A program made the position numbers and the translations under genes. Below, piece after piece: positions 22,008 through 31,200 of a stretch of DNA of 45,461 nucleotides. Below the pieces are notes generated by a model that saw nothing but the letters and a program-made list of their open reading frames with translations, was not told where the DNA came from and did no database searches. Source of the stretch: a virus; IMG/VR virus record IMGVR_UViG_3300025151_000070, positions 1 to 45,461 of that record, one strand, 5' to 3'. Within the stretch, counting starts at the first letter, position 1, and every line of letters starts with the position of its first letter.

Positions 22008-22564
22008 GTAATGTTACAGATGTACTAAACGACATAGATAACAATGTAGCTTATTATAATCCTTCAGAAGATACAGCAGGTAAGAAGTATGCTACTATCG
22101 AAGAAGGTTCGTATGAAGCTATAGTCAGTAAATTGACTATCAAAAAAGATATCGTTGTTAGAAATCAATATCTAAGCGACATCTTTGAAGCTACCTACAG
22201 GCTAGACGATGATAGATATCCTGACTTAAAAGGTAGGGAAGTCAAGTCTAAAGGGTACTTTAGATTTAAAAGCCCTGACAAAAAGAAATATCCTAAGCTT
22301 GAAGACAACCAAGGTAATAACAAAGGATATATGATATTCGCAGAAGCTTGTGGTTTTGAAATGCAGAAAGACGACCAAGGTAGATATCTTTTACCTATGG
22401 TTATGGAGTCTGACATTTCAGGAAACCCTGTGACTATTAAGGTTGTACACGACAAGTGGACTGACCAGTCAGGAGAAGAAAGAGTAACACCAACTGCTGT
22501 CAATGTTTTTAAATCTAATAGAAAAGTAGACAAGCCAGTAACAGAAGACGAATTGCCGTTCTAA
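22004..22564 (+). CDS. single-stranded DNA-binding protein analogue
   Basis: A 186-residue beta-rich protein (EGSYEAIVSKLTIKKDIVVR and EATYRLDDDRYPDLKGREVK blocks) consistent with an OB fold. It ends EDELPF, the acidic Phe-terminated tail typical of SSB proteins that recruit partners. It resembles the DUF669-type phage SSB analogues. It is placed between the annealing protein and small genes, coupled by ATGA and TAATG overlaps. Confidence 0.8.
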   Translation: MSNVTDVLNDIDNNVAYYNPSEDTAGKKYATIEEGSYEAIVSKLTIKKDIVVRNQYLSDIFEATYRLDDDRYPDLKGREVKSKGYFRFKSPDKKKYPKLEDNQGNNKGYMIFAEACGFEMQKDDQGRYLLPMVMESDISGNPVTIKVVHDKWTDQSGEERVTPTAVNVFKSNRKVDKPVTEDELPF

Positions 22565-22791
22565 TGAGGTATTCTTTCGAACTTACAAAAGAAGAAGCAA
22601 AGTCTATCATAGAAACCTTGCAGTCTACTAGACACGAAGACGAGGAAGATATGAAGAAACAGGCTAGAAGAGCCTTTGAATCTCAATACAAAGACCAATA
22701 TAAAGAAGACGCTCCTGCTGTAAAAGACAAAGATGTTCTTGAGCAGTCAAGAGCGGCTCTTGGTCCAAACTATTGTGATACTTGCGATTAA
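22564..22791 (+). CDS. small charged protein, 75 aa
   Basis: The protein is helical and strongly charged (TKEEAKSIIETLQSTRHEDE) with a C-terminal CDTCD. It overlaps both neighbours by one base (TAATG). The position suggests an accessory to replication or recombination. No family recognised. Confidence 0.6.
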   Translation: MRYSFELTKEEAKSIIETLQSTRHEDEEDMKKQARRAFESQYKDQYKEDAPAVKDKDVLEQSRAALGPNYCDTCD

Positions 22792-23045
22792 TGGACATTA
22801 GTAAATGGAATGCCATTATGAAGTCTTTCCAAGACCTTATGGGATACCAACCTGGTATTAACGAGGTTTTGGTGACTAAAAGACTTAGCGCAATAGGATT
22901 CAAAGACATAGAGAAAATAAGTGGGCGAGAAGAAAAATATCTCGTCCACATCTTAAGGAAACGTTATAGGGAGATATTAGATGACATCGAAAGAAATAAA
23001 GATAAGAGAAAAGATAGAGAAAACGGGAGTGACGTCAACCAATGA
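22791..23045 (+). CDS. small helical protein, 84 aa
   Basis: The ATG at 22791 shares its A with the previous stop (TAATG); an upstream in-frame TTG is less likely. The protein is helical with a basic C-terminus (RKRYREILDDIERNKDKRKD). A weak helix-turn-helix reading is possible. Function unknown. Confidence 0.6.
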   Translation: MDISKWNAIMKSFQDLMGYQPGINEVLVTKRLSAIGFKDIEKISGREEKYLVHILRKRYREILDDIERNKDKRKDRENGSDVNQ

Positions 23046-23214
23046 GTGTTTTGTCAAGTACAGAGCATTTCCTTCATTTACAAAAAAGGTAGTTTTGGAT
23101 ATGATAGAAGAAGGATATAACATAAGTATTATCAACGACCACATTGATTTGTCGTTTTTTTGGCTCGACTGCACAAAAAACATAGTTTTCCCACAAAAAA
23201 GAGTGCTAAACTAA
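22981..23214 (+). CDS. hypothetical protein, 77 aa
   Basis: It starts 65 nt inside the previous gene with GGGAGA at good spacing. The protein is mixed alpha/beta, with FTKKVVLDMIEEGYNISIIN that could be a helix-turn-helix segment. The long overlap lowers confidence, but otherwise 170 bp would be empty. Confidence 0.5.
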   Translation: MTSKEIKIREKIEKTGVTSTNECFVKYRAFPSFTKKVVLDMIEEGYNISIINDHIDLSFFWLDCTKNIVFPQKRVLN

Positions 23215-23238
23215 AATAACGCACGAGGTTGCCCTTCT

Positions 23239-23325
23239 ATGGACGAAACACATATTAGTCGACAGTTATGTCGAAAGTGTAATTATAAACGCTTAGAGGG
23301 GCATTCTCGAAAGGAAAATTTTTGA
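23239..23325 (+). CDS. possible tiny protein with CxxC, 28 aa
   Basis: A 28-codon frame containing CRKC, preceded by GAGG at a long spacing. Its TGA overlaps the TTG start of the next gene, a coupling layout that supports translation. It is too short for a family assignment. Confidence 0.35.
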   Translation: MDETHISRQLCRKCNYKRLEGHSRKENF

Positions 23326-23723
23326 AAAGACCAATTTTATACGAGAAAAGGTTTAAACAACCAATAATATTTGATGGATTGCAAGATGGGCTTGTTTCGC
23401 CTACTGATATTGACTTCTGCTTTGAAGTCGGCAATAAATTTCTATTAATAGGAGACTGTAAAAAAGACGACGCTCCGTTTCCATTAGGGCAAAGACTAGT
23501 AATAGAAAGAATTGTCGATACCTGGAGAGCGACCAGGAAGATATCATTAGGAGTTATTGCCACACATAGCACAAGCCCTGAGCAATCAATTATTCTAGCT
23601 AACACTGTAGTGACTAAAGTATACTACGACGGAGAGTGGAAAGACACTTTTATGGTGTTTGACGATTTTGTTAGAAGAATAGCAGAAAGATTTGATATAG
23701 ATAAATTAAAAAATTTGAGTTGA
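23322..23723 (+). CDS. PD-(D/E)XK nuclease-like protein, TTG start, 133 aa
   Basis: The motif SPTDIDFC (D29/D31) is followed by a strand ending LLIGDCKK (D45, K47), the spacing of restriction-endonuclease-fold active sites. The C-terminal part (VYYDGEWKDTFMVFDDF) is unrecognised. No ATG exists upstream in frame; TTG at 23322 has AAAGGA about 9 bases before it. It may act on recombination intermediates or host DNA. It is one of three nuclease-fold genes in this cluster. Confidence 0.65.
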   Translation: MKRPILYEKRFKQPIIFDGLQDGLVSPTDIDFCFEVGNKFLLIGDCKKDDAPFPLGQRLVIERIVDTWRATRKISLGVIATHSTSPEQSIILANTVVTKVYYDGEWKDTFMVFDDFVRRIAERFDIDKLKNLS

Positions 23724-23749
23724 CTGAGAAAAGAATAAATAAGTATATT
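23720..23749 (+). promoter_or_regulatory. second sigma70-like promoter giving a nearly leaderless transcript
   Basis: TTGACT (23720-23725), an 18-bp spacer, TATATT (23744-23749), then the ATG at 23755 only 5 bp later, with no ribosome binding site. The design is nearly identical to the promoter at 20302. Confidence 0.65.
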
Positions 23750-23754
23750 AAAAT

Positions 23755-24093
23755 ATGGCAAGTAAATCAAAAGCAAAAGGTAATCGATTCGAAAGAGAAT
23801 GCGTAGACATTGCAGAACAACACGGCTTCAATGCAAAAAGAGCCTGGGGTAGCGATGGTAGAAGTATAGGTATGTCTCCAGAGGTCGATTTAGTAATAAA
23901 CTATTTACTAGACGAAAATACTTCAAGAGAAATGAAGGTTCAATGTAAAGTAAGAAAGTCTATTGCTAGCTATCTTTTACCACCAGACGATTGCGATATT
24001 ACTCTTATCAAACAAGATAGAGGAGAAATATACGCAACTATTCGATATAAAGATTTGTTGGAATTAATTCAACTAGCTTTTCAACTCGACTAA
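23755..24093 (+). CDS. Hjc-like Holliday junction resolvase / PD-(D/E)XK nuclease
   Basis: This 112-residue protein has the order KGNRFERE (E13), RAWGSDGRS (30-37), EVDLVI (D45) and VQCKVRK (Q63, K65). It matches archaeal Hjc-type resolvases and related phage nucleases in motif and size. It would resolve four-way junctions made during annealing-type recombination or replication. It has its own upstream promoter and no ribosome binding site. The next gene follows after 24 bp. Confidence 0.75.
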   Translation: MASKSKAKGNRFERECVDIAEQHGFNAKRAWGSDGRSIGMSPEVDLVINYLLDENTSREMKVQCKVRKSIASYLLPPDDCDITLIKQDRGEIYATIRYKDLLELIQLAFQLD

Positions 24094-24117
24094 TCACAAT
24101 TAAATAGGGAGATTAAT

Positions 24118-24480
24118 ATGAGAAGTGTCTTTAGTTATAAGACTACAGAAGAATGGGAACGTGAAAAAGCAGAGTTTATGACTTATTATCATTACCTTAA
24201 ACAAGTAGACCCTGATGGTTATGAAGACTGGTTTGATAAAGATATATTAGACTTGTATGTAAACAGCAAAAGAAATCCATATTTCTATTCACAAAGAGCA
24301 AAACCAAGTCACGAAAACGTTTCTATGGTAAGAGTGCCTACTAGATGTCCAATATGCCAAAAAGCTTGGGCAATAGAAATGCAAGACAATAATAAATTTG
24401 AGCCTGGATACTTAGACCAGTCTGTATATAAAACTATACCTATGGTGAAAGGAGTGTGTCATAAATGCAAGAATCAGTAG
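24118..24480 (+). CDS. hypothetical zinc-binding protein, 120 aa
   Basis: The N-terminal half is Tyr-rich and helical (EWEREKAEFMTYYHYLKQVD). The C-terminal half has CPIC (residues 77-80) and CHKC (114-117), a split zinc ribbon. It overlaps the helicase gene by 16 nt and has GGGAG before the ATG. Its position suggests a helicase-loading or primase-like accessory role, but no catalytic motif is visible, so this is only a guess. Confidence 0.6.
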   Translation: MRSVFSYKTTEEWEREKAEFMTYYHYLKQVDPDGYEDWFDKDILDLYVNSKRNPYFYSQRAKPSHENVSMVRVPTRCPICQKAWAIEMQDNNKFEPGYLDQSVYKTIPMVKGVCHKCKNQ

Positions 24481-25781
24481 GTGGTATATTTAGCGACGAT
24501 GCAGAAAGAGCTGTATTAGGTTCTATTCTAATAAAAGATGAGTGCTATGATGTAGTAAAAGAATACATTGTAGAAAGCGAAGCGTTTTACGTAGAGAAAA
24601 ATAAAAAGATTTGGGAAGTAATGACAGAACTTAAGTCAGAAAATATTCCAATAGACATCGTTAATATATCTAGCAAGATAAAAGGCATTACATATTATTT
24701 AACAGGACTATCTGAAATACCTAGTACTGCTAATGTAGAGTCGTATGCTAAGCAAGTTAATTCTGATTGGCTAAGAAGAAAACTAGTATCGCAATCACAC
24801 GAGATTGCTAAGAAAGCTTACGACAATAATAATGATATTAGCAGTTTACTTGTAAATGTTCACGACACAACAAGCTCTTTACTAAACTTAGAGCCTGGTC
24901 AAAAGTTTGACTTAGATACATTGTTGTCTATGACAAAAGATTCTCTGTTCAACAAACGCAACCTAACTACCACTGGTTTTGCTCCGATAGATAATATAAT
25001 ATCGGGTATGACTAGAGGAGAAATAACTATTTTTGCTGGGCGACCTGGGAATGCTAAAACCACGACAGTTGCCAATATAGCTAGAAATCTTGTGTTGTCT
25101 GGCAAAAAGGTTGTGATGTTCAATAGAGAAATGCCTAATACTGAGATGATGAAAAAGTTTATTGCTATGGAAGCAGAGGGTATTACATACCATATGTTGC
25201 GACATAACGCAGTCACTAGTAAATCAGAGATTGAAAAAAGTTTAAATATTATTAAAGAAAAGTATACTGACAAACTATTTATGTTTGACAACATACGAAA
25301 TTTAGAGGGAACTTTTCGTGAAATTAGACGTATAAAACCTGACGTCGTTATTGACGACCATATAGGTTTGATTGAATACCCTAGTAATGATATGAGAGAT
25401 TTAAGATTGAAAATAGGTGATACATCAAGAAGATATAAATGGTTGTGTAAGTCTGAGAATATTTCAGTTATTCTTGTTTCACAACTTAATCGTAACATAG
25501 AGTATAGGACAGAAAGAATTCCTAAACTTAGTGACCTTGCCGAGTCTGGTAATCTAGAACAGGACGCAGAGATTGTAGCATTTACACATTATCCTTGGAC
25601 TGTAAACTTTGAGAATGCAAAGCATGGAAAGTATGGACTAGATATAGTTGTGGCTAAAAATAGGTATGGGTCAACAGGGAAAGCAACGGTTGGTTTCTCA
25701 CCAGATTGTTGTACGTTGTATGATACTGTGGAAGAAGCAGAAGCAAGTGTCGCAAAAGAAATGCCAGGCGTTCCATTTTAG
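24465..25781 (+). CDS. DnaB-like replicative helicase
   Basis: In this 438-residue protein, residues about 8-115 match the DnaB N-terminal domain (DDAERAVLGSILIKDECYDV). The RecA-like core has Walker A GRPGNAKTT (192-200), Walker B DVVIDDHIG, and the SQLNR block with the trailing SDLAESGNLEQDAEIV typical of DnaB/SF4 helicases. It should unwind DNA at the phage replication fork. With no phage polymerase or primase visible, it would work with host enzymes. It converges tail to tail with the leftward gene at 25778 with a 4-nt overlap and no terminator between. Confidence 0.9.
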   Translation: MQESVGGIFSDDAERAVLGSILIKDECYDVVKEYIVESEAFYVEKNKKIWEVMTELKSENIPIDIVNISSKIKGITYYLTGLSEIPSTANVESYAKQVNSDWLRRKLVSQSHEIAKKAYDNNNDISSLLVNVHDTTSSLLNLEPGQKFDLDTLLSMTKDSLFNKRNLTTTGFAPIDNIISGMTRGEITIFAGRPGNAKTTTVANIARNLVLSGKKVVMFNREMPNTEMMKKFIAMEAEGITYHMLRHNAVTSKSEIEKSLNIIKEKYTDKLFMFDNIRNLEGTFREIRRIKPDVVIDDHIGLIEYPSNDMRDLRLKIGDTSRRYKWLCKSENISVILVSQLNRNIEYRTERIPKLSDLAESGNLEQDAEIVAFTHYPWTVNFENAKHGKYGLDIVVAKNRYGSTGKATVGFSPDCCTLYDTVEEAEASVAKEMPGVPF

Positions 25782-26527
25782 AATTGTGAAAGAGATAGTA
25801 TGTCTTCTATGTTTTCTAGCGATGGAGACCTTCTTCTACGAGGCTTTTTTTTGAAGCTTTTTCTTTTCATAAAATCACTTCTCATTTCATCCATAAGCTC
25901 TCTTCTCATTATGTTAAATAGACCCATCTGTATATCGTTGTCTGGAAATGGACCTATTCCTAGGTCTTCTAAGGAGCCTAAATTTATAGAAACAGGCTTA
26001 CCTTCTCCTTCTCTTGCATCGCTACCAAACTTTCCAGCAAGAGCAGATACAAGGTCGTAAGCGTTAAGTTGGCCTGATTCAGTTAATACTTCTAATAAGG
26101 TTGCATTTTTATATTTATTGGGCTCAAGTTCAAAATCGTACATATCTTTTATAACTGCTTGACCTCCGCTTAAATCTAAAGTAGACTTACCTAAAGATGT
26201 TTTTAAACTTAGTGCTGGGTCAAAACTTTTTTTAATAAGACTTAATAAATTACCTTCGAACATAATATCATCAGGACTTCTTGTATATTCTCCACCTGGC
26301 TGAATAGCAACTGTTTCTTTATCTACAAAACGTCCACTGTTAATTATCTCTACTAGATTAGTTTTTAAATAATCTAACTCCTTAGACGTTAAGTCTTCTT
26401 CAGTAAAAACTTTATCAGGACTACCAAACAAGTCTGCTAACAAAAATCTAGCATTAGAAGGTATAATGCTCTTTCTTTTGCTACCAAATAATCTTTTAAA
26501 TAATCCTTGTCTATCTGCGTATTTCAT
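25778..26527 (-). CDS. hypothetical protein, 249 aa, last gene of the ejection-protein cluster
   Basis: No family recognised. The protein is mixed alpha/beta and ends in a very basic stretch (MKRKSFKKKPRRRRSP) before a short tail. Repeated LDLSGG/INLGSLEDLG-like loops are seen in the middle. It follows the ART-like gene by 3 bp and belongs to the set of genes downstream of the 1736-residue protein. It is perhaps packaged and injected with it, on positional grounds. Confidence 0.65.
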   Translation of the reverse strand: MKYADRQGLFKRLFGSKRKSIIPSNARFLLADLFGSPDKVFTEEDLTSKELDYLKTNLVEIINSGRFVDKETVAIQPGGEYTRSPDDIMFEGNLLSLIKKSFDPALSLKTSLGKSTLDLSGGQAVIKDMYDFELEPNKYKNATLLEVLTESGQLNAYDLVSALAGKFGSDAREGEGKPVSINLGSLEDLGIGPFPDNDIQMGLFNIMRRELMDEMRSDFMKRKSFKKKPRRRRSPSLENIEDILSLSQF

Positions 26528-26530
26528 GTT

Positions 26531-27445
26531 TTAACGAAAGGTTCTTAAATAATCCATAACTTCTTGTATTCTTTTAGGGTCGTTTAATATTTTAGTTGTA
26601 CCAGTGGTTGTTCTATATCCTGGTACAAATTCTAAGTCGCTAAGATATTTTATAGGAATACCTTGCCTAAATCTATAAGTACCTCTTGTTAAACCGCTTG
26701 TAACTAGACCTTTAGGGTCTCCAGCAAATCGTCTTACTAATTCGTCCATGTCTGACATAAAAGGATATCTAGCTTGGTTTAAGTTTCCTTGCACTAGACC
26801 TCCTTTATCTCTCATAATTGATTGAACTATATTGTCAAAATAATCTGGGTCAAAAGATTTTTGTCCAATCCTTCTTGCTATTTCATCTGTAGCTTCTTTA
26901 TTTATGTCATATATATAACTAGATGGAACTTCAAATCTAAAAACAGTTCCAGGTTCATTTAAAACATTAATATCGTCAACTCTCTGTCCAAAACTTAAAT
27001 TTCTTGCATAACCTTCTGCATACTTAGGAGACAAAGTAGCGTAAGTAGAGTTAGGAAAGTTCTTTGCGTCTCCCCATATTTTTTTACCTCCACCTACAAG
27101 CATCCCGTCTTCAACTAATTTAGAAAGAGACTCCTCTGTTGAAACCCTATTAACTCCCCTGAAGTAGTCATAAGCATCATCCATAATCCTTGACTTTAAT
27201 AATCCTCCAACCAAAGGACCAGCAAATTTACCAGCTCCGAAAGTAGCAACATCAAAGGTAACATTTCTTACAGGATTTTCTACGTAGTCAGACAAAATAC
27301 CAACACCAAATTCCATTCCTTTGGCTATAGAATTGACACCAAATTCCATTCCTTTATATAGTCCAGATATGGCAGCCTCTGGAGCTTCCTTTAAAAGAAA
27401 GTCTGCTATTGTCTTTTCTTTATTTTTTGTCTCTACGTTTTGCAT
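26531..27445 (-). CDS. hypothetical virion-associated protein with possible ADP-ribosyltransferase-like region, 304 aa
   Basis: The N-terminal about 85 residues are hydrophobic and contain a direct repeat (KGMEFGV twice at residues 31-49, from a 33-bp duplication at 27303-27355). Residues about 93-275 show an order seen in toxin-type ADP-ribosyltransferases: YFRGVNR (R97), STYATLSPKYAEGYA (133-147), a VFRFEVPSSYIYD strand, and IPIKYLSDLEF at the end. The match is a fold-level guess; a definite catalytic Glu cannot be assigned. It is coupled by TAATG to the upstream gene. If the guess is right, it could be an injected host-modifying enzyme. Confidence 0.6.
   Translation of the reverse strand: MQNVETKNKEKTIADFLLKEAPEAAISGLYKGMEFGVNSIAKGMEFGVGILSDYVENPVRNVTFDVATFGAGKFAGPLVGGLLKSRIMDDAYDYFRGVNRVSTEESLSKLVEDGMLVGGGKKIWGDAKNFPNSTYATLSPKYAEGYARNLSFGQRVDDINVLNEPGTVFRFEVPSSYIYDINKEATDEIARRIGQKSFDPDYFDNIVQSIMRDKGGLVQGNLNQARYPFMSDMDELVRRFAGDPKGLVTSGLTRGTYRFRQGIPIKYLSDLEFVPGYRTTTGTTKILNDPKRIQEVMDYLRTFR
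27303..27355 (-). repeat. 20-bp direct repeat, 33-bp unit duplicated
   Basis: ACACCAAATTCCATTCCTTT occurs at 27303-27322 and 27336-27355, in frame, encoding KGMEFGV twice. This is a recent-looking duplication inside the gene. Confidence 0.85.
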
Positions 27446-28203
27446 TATTTTTTAGTTCTTCTAAACAAAGGACCACCAACAACTCTTCCGCCTAATTCAG
27501 CTACTTCATCTTGTAGCATTCTAATTTTATTAAGAGTTTCTGTAACATTTATTGGCTCTAATCTACCAGGAATACTTTTATTGTAGGCACTTCTTATTTC
27601 TTTCATTCTAAGAGCAGGAAGATTAGTTCCTACTTCTTGTTTAGGTAATTGTAAAGCTCTTCTAACTGCTTGTTTTACAGGTTCTTGACTAAACAATTCT
27701 TGTTGTCCTAAAGGTTTTTGAATTATACTAGGAGTATATTGTGATGGTTGACTTCCTCTTCTAAAAACAATATCTCCTATTTCACTCTTTCCTCTGCCCA
27801 TCATCTCTCTAAAAATGTCTAGTATATTTTTACCGCCTCTTCTAATAGCCTGTCCAGCAACTTTTAATCCACCGCCTCCTACAAGCCCCATAGTAAAGTT
27901 CATTAGTTCTTCGTCGCTCATTGCTGCAGCAAGCTGTTCGTTTCTATAATCTTTCGACGACATAACTCTACCAAATCTTTGGTCCTCTATCTGTCTAGTC
28001 AATGCTTCAACAAGTACATCTGCTTCAGAGCTTTTGTCTCCAAAGAAGTCTAAATAATCTTCCATTGTTATTTTATCACTACCTCCCAGTAGTTCTTCCT
28101 CTAAGTTTAAAGGTGTAGGTCCAGAACGTCGTAATGGTTTCCTACCTCCCAGTAGTTCTTCCTTTAAGTTTAAAGGTTTCATTTTATTTTTATTATCTGC
28201 CAT
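27445..28203 (-). CDS. hypothetical virion-associated protein, 252 aa
   Basis: The N-terminus carries two copies of PLNL[KE]EELLGG (residues about 9-19 and 29-40) separated by a basic linker. A helical region, a Gly-rich segment (LVGGGGLKVAGQAIRRGGKN) and a basic Arg/Lys-rich C-terminus follow. It lies between the 1736-residue protein and the ART-like gene. A head-internal or ejected protein is likely by position. The repeated double-glycine sites could be processing or binding motifs. Confidence 0.65.
   Translation of the reverse strand: MADNKNKMKPLNLKEELLGGRKPLRRSGPTPLNLEEELLGGSDKITMEDYLDFFGDKSSEADVLVEALTRQIEDQRFGRVMSSKDYRNEQLAAAMSDEELMNFTMGLVGGGGLKVAGQAIRRGGKNILDIFREMMGRGKSEIGDIVFRRGSQPSQYTPSIIQKPLGQQELFSQEPVKQAVRRALQLPKQEVGTNLPALRMKEIRSAYNKSIPGRLEPINVTETLNKIRMLQDEVAELGGRVVGGPLFRRTKK
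28079..28177 (-). repeat. 36-bp direct repeat encoding PLNL[KE]EELLGG
   Basis: Two copies, 28079-28114 and 28142-28177, are identical at 35 of 36 positions and in the same frame. Confidence 0.9.
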
Positions 28204-28212
28204 AATATTTCC

Positions 28213-31200
28213 TTAGTTTCTTTTTAATAATCCTTTCAGAGGTCTATCTGCACCCTCTGCTCTGTATCCTTCTTGTTCTTTTAATCTCTTCTCCCTAATT
28301 TTTTCTTGTCTTTCTAATGCTTTTTGATAAGATTCTTCTGAAGGGAAGTCTTCTCTTAGTTTACCAAAAGCCATCTTTCCTCTTCCTGGTATAATTGTTA
28401 CACCATCATCATCTACAAAACCAAACTCATCTTTAACGTTTGCTTCATAGTGTTTTTGATGTCGATTTACAAATCTTGCATAATATTCCATTACTTTTTT
28501 TTCAGAATAATCATCTGGAACAATTTGTAAACTAGGGAACCTTCTAACGTAAATAGATTCGTTCCAAGTTTTTATTTTTTCTCTTGCATCTGCCATCACT
28601 TCATCATAGTTATCTAGCTTATCAGGCATATATCCTATTTCTGGGTCGCCTTTTTCGTTGTAAGTAAACAACAACATATTATTTACTTCGCTTATTATGT
28701 TTGACTTCATAGAAGAAACCTTAGCTCTTTCAAAACCTTCTGGATATTGAGCAAGCTCTATATCTGTGAAAGGTACAACAAGCGGAGAATAATGATATCT
28801 TTTAAAGAAAGCATTAGGCATAGAACCAAATATAGGACCATTTTCTCTTAATAGTTTTCTCATTCTAATATCTATAGGTTCACTACCTTGGAAAAACAAT
28901 CCTTCTACCAGCCCTTCATCTCCTGGTTCTCCAAAAAGATTTCTTGTTAATTTAACAATATCGTCAACAATCAAAGGCTTAACAGCAAACTCTACACTAC
29001 TATAAAATGTATCCATGTTTGCTATAATATCTCCAAAAGAACCTAAAGTACCAGCCCCTGCTAGTATGTTTAATCCATCTTCAAGGCTAAGCTGTCCCTT
29101 CTGTCCTTGGAAAAATTGTTTATTTATCTTATCAATATAATTTTTTTGTTCTCTTTGTCCATAAAAAGCTCTGTCTCCAGATAGTGCTTGCAAGAAAGCG
29201 TCTTTTGCTGATACAGCCATAGTACCTCCAGTTGCACCATATGCTAAAGTATATAAAGGTTGTAGTATGTTTCCATTTTCTATTTCAAACTTATTGTATT
29301 CAAAAGTATATCTAGTTTGTCTTATAGGGAATCTTTTAAATAGTAAAAGTGTTTTTGTATACTGGTCAGTAAAACCTAAAGCATCTAACTCAAAGTCTCT
29401 ACCCATCTGTGATTGCTGAGCATATCTTTCCATAGCTCCCATAATTTTTTTCTTTTGTCTTAATTGAGCTGGAGTAGTATAAGTTCTATTGATAACAGAA
29501 TCTTTAAACTTTTCAAGCTCTTTTGGATTTAAATTAAATACTTGTTTTAATTTATTTGTTGCATAAGATTTTCTTTGTGCTCCAGTTAGTACAGTTGGCA
29601 TACCAATATCAAATCCAGGTTTACCATCTAACATCTTAGTAAGCTTTATAATATTGTCTTCTGCAGCAGAAGCAGCAACGATTTTATTCCAAACGTTAAC
29701 AGTCATAAATGGCTTAGAAGCAACATCTTGTGCTACCTGCCAATAATCATTAGCACCCCAAACTTCTCTAGCATAGCTTTCAGTAAGACCTCCAGTTGCT
29801 CTAGACTGACCTCTTTGTAAAGCTCTACTACCACCAAGAAGTTCATCATACAAATTCAAAGCTGTAGCTCCAGAACGTTTTACCATATCTCTTACCTGAG
29901 GATTTGTCCAATAATTTACCAAACCTCTTACTGTAGAAGCAGCTCCAAGTTGAGGCAATGTAGAAATAAATGTCTGAGTTAAATTAGGAATAACAGCAGT
30001 ACCAAAGTTAATTTTAAAGAAGAACTCTATCTCTGCAGCTTTTAAAGCTCCAGCTGTAAAGTCGTTAAATCTACTAAATGCATCTTCACCAGTAATTGTT
30101 TCTTTTAAAAGTCTTACCGCATCTTTCTCTTTGACAATAAAAGGTGGTAGTTTATCAGGACTGTTTCCTTTGAATACTCTACCTATATAGCTTCCTGCTC
30201 CTTGCAATTCTATAGAATCATCTATTTGATTTACAATAGTTTCAAATAAAGCTCCTTCTGGCATAAACATTTTGTTTAATTCTATAGCTTTTGTAGAACC
30301 ATTTATATAGTCTGTTCCAAGAGTTACTACATTTTTATCCAACAAGTTAGTTTTCTTTTGTTCAGCCAAAGCCATGATATCTACGCTTTTTCCTTTACCT
30401 AAAAGTTTTTTACTTTTCTGTAAAGGAGCATATGTTTTAAATCCATCGTTATATATTTGAGCTTGTATATTAGCCCATACATCATAGTTTGGAACATCAG
30501 ATAAGCTACCAGGCTTTGCCTCTAAAGCATCTCTTGTCATTGTCCAAACGTCTGCAAAAGCTCTCTCTGCTTCATCTTTAGAACCAGCAAGTTTTTTTAC
30601 ATAATCTTCTAGGTATTCTGTTAATTCTGCTTTTTTGGTTTCGTCTAAATTTCTTAAAGCTACATCAGAATCTAAACTTAGATTGTCTAGCTCTTTCATA
30701 ATAACTTTCATCTTTTGATTTATGTTTAACATATTAGAATATATAGCATCTCTTATTGGTTTTTTTATAACACTAGGTAGGTAGTATTTTTGTCTACCTG
30801 CTAGTTTCATTTTTGTTGAAAGAGCATCATCGTATATAGGGTCAAAGGTTCTTTTTAAATTTTTAACAATCTTAACTCTGTTGTTTAAGAAAAATCTTTC
30901 TTCTGGTGTTAATGGAAACTCTGTGCCTTTTCTGTCTGCTTTTCTTATAAGTCTTTTATTTTCTTTTATCATTTCATCTAAATAGTCTACACCAGTTATT
31001 TCTCCACCCTGTAGCTTCTGATATGTTTTCCAGGCAGAAGGTATTTTTGTTCCATTCTGAAGTACAATTTCGTCAGTTTGACCTACCAACCATCTTTCTG
31101 TTAATCTACTTTGAAAAGGATTATATCCAAACATTCTTGAAACAGGCAACACAGCCTTTCTTAAACTTATAACAGATGTGTCCATACCTAAAGCCTGCTG

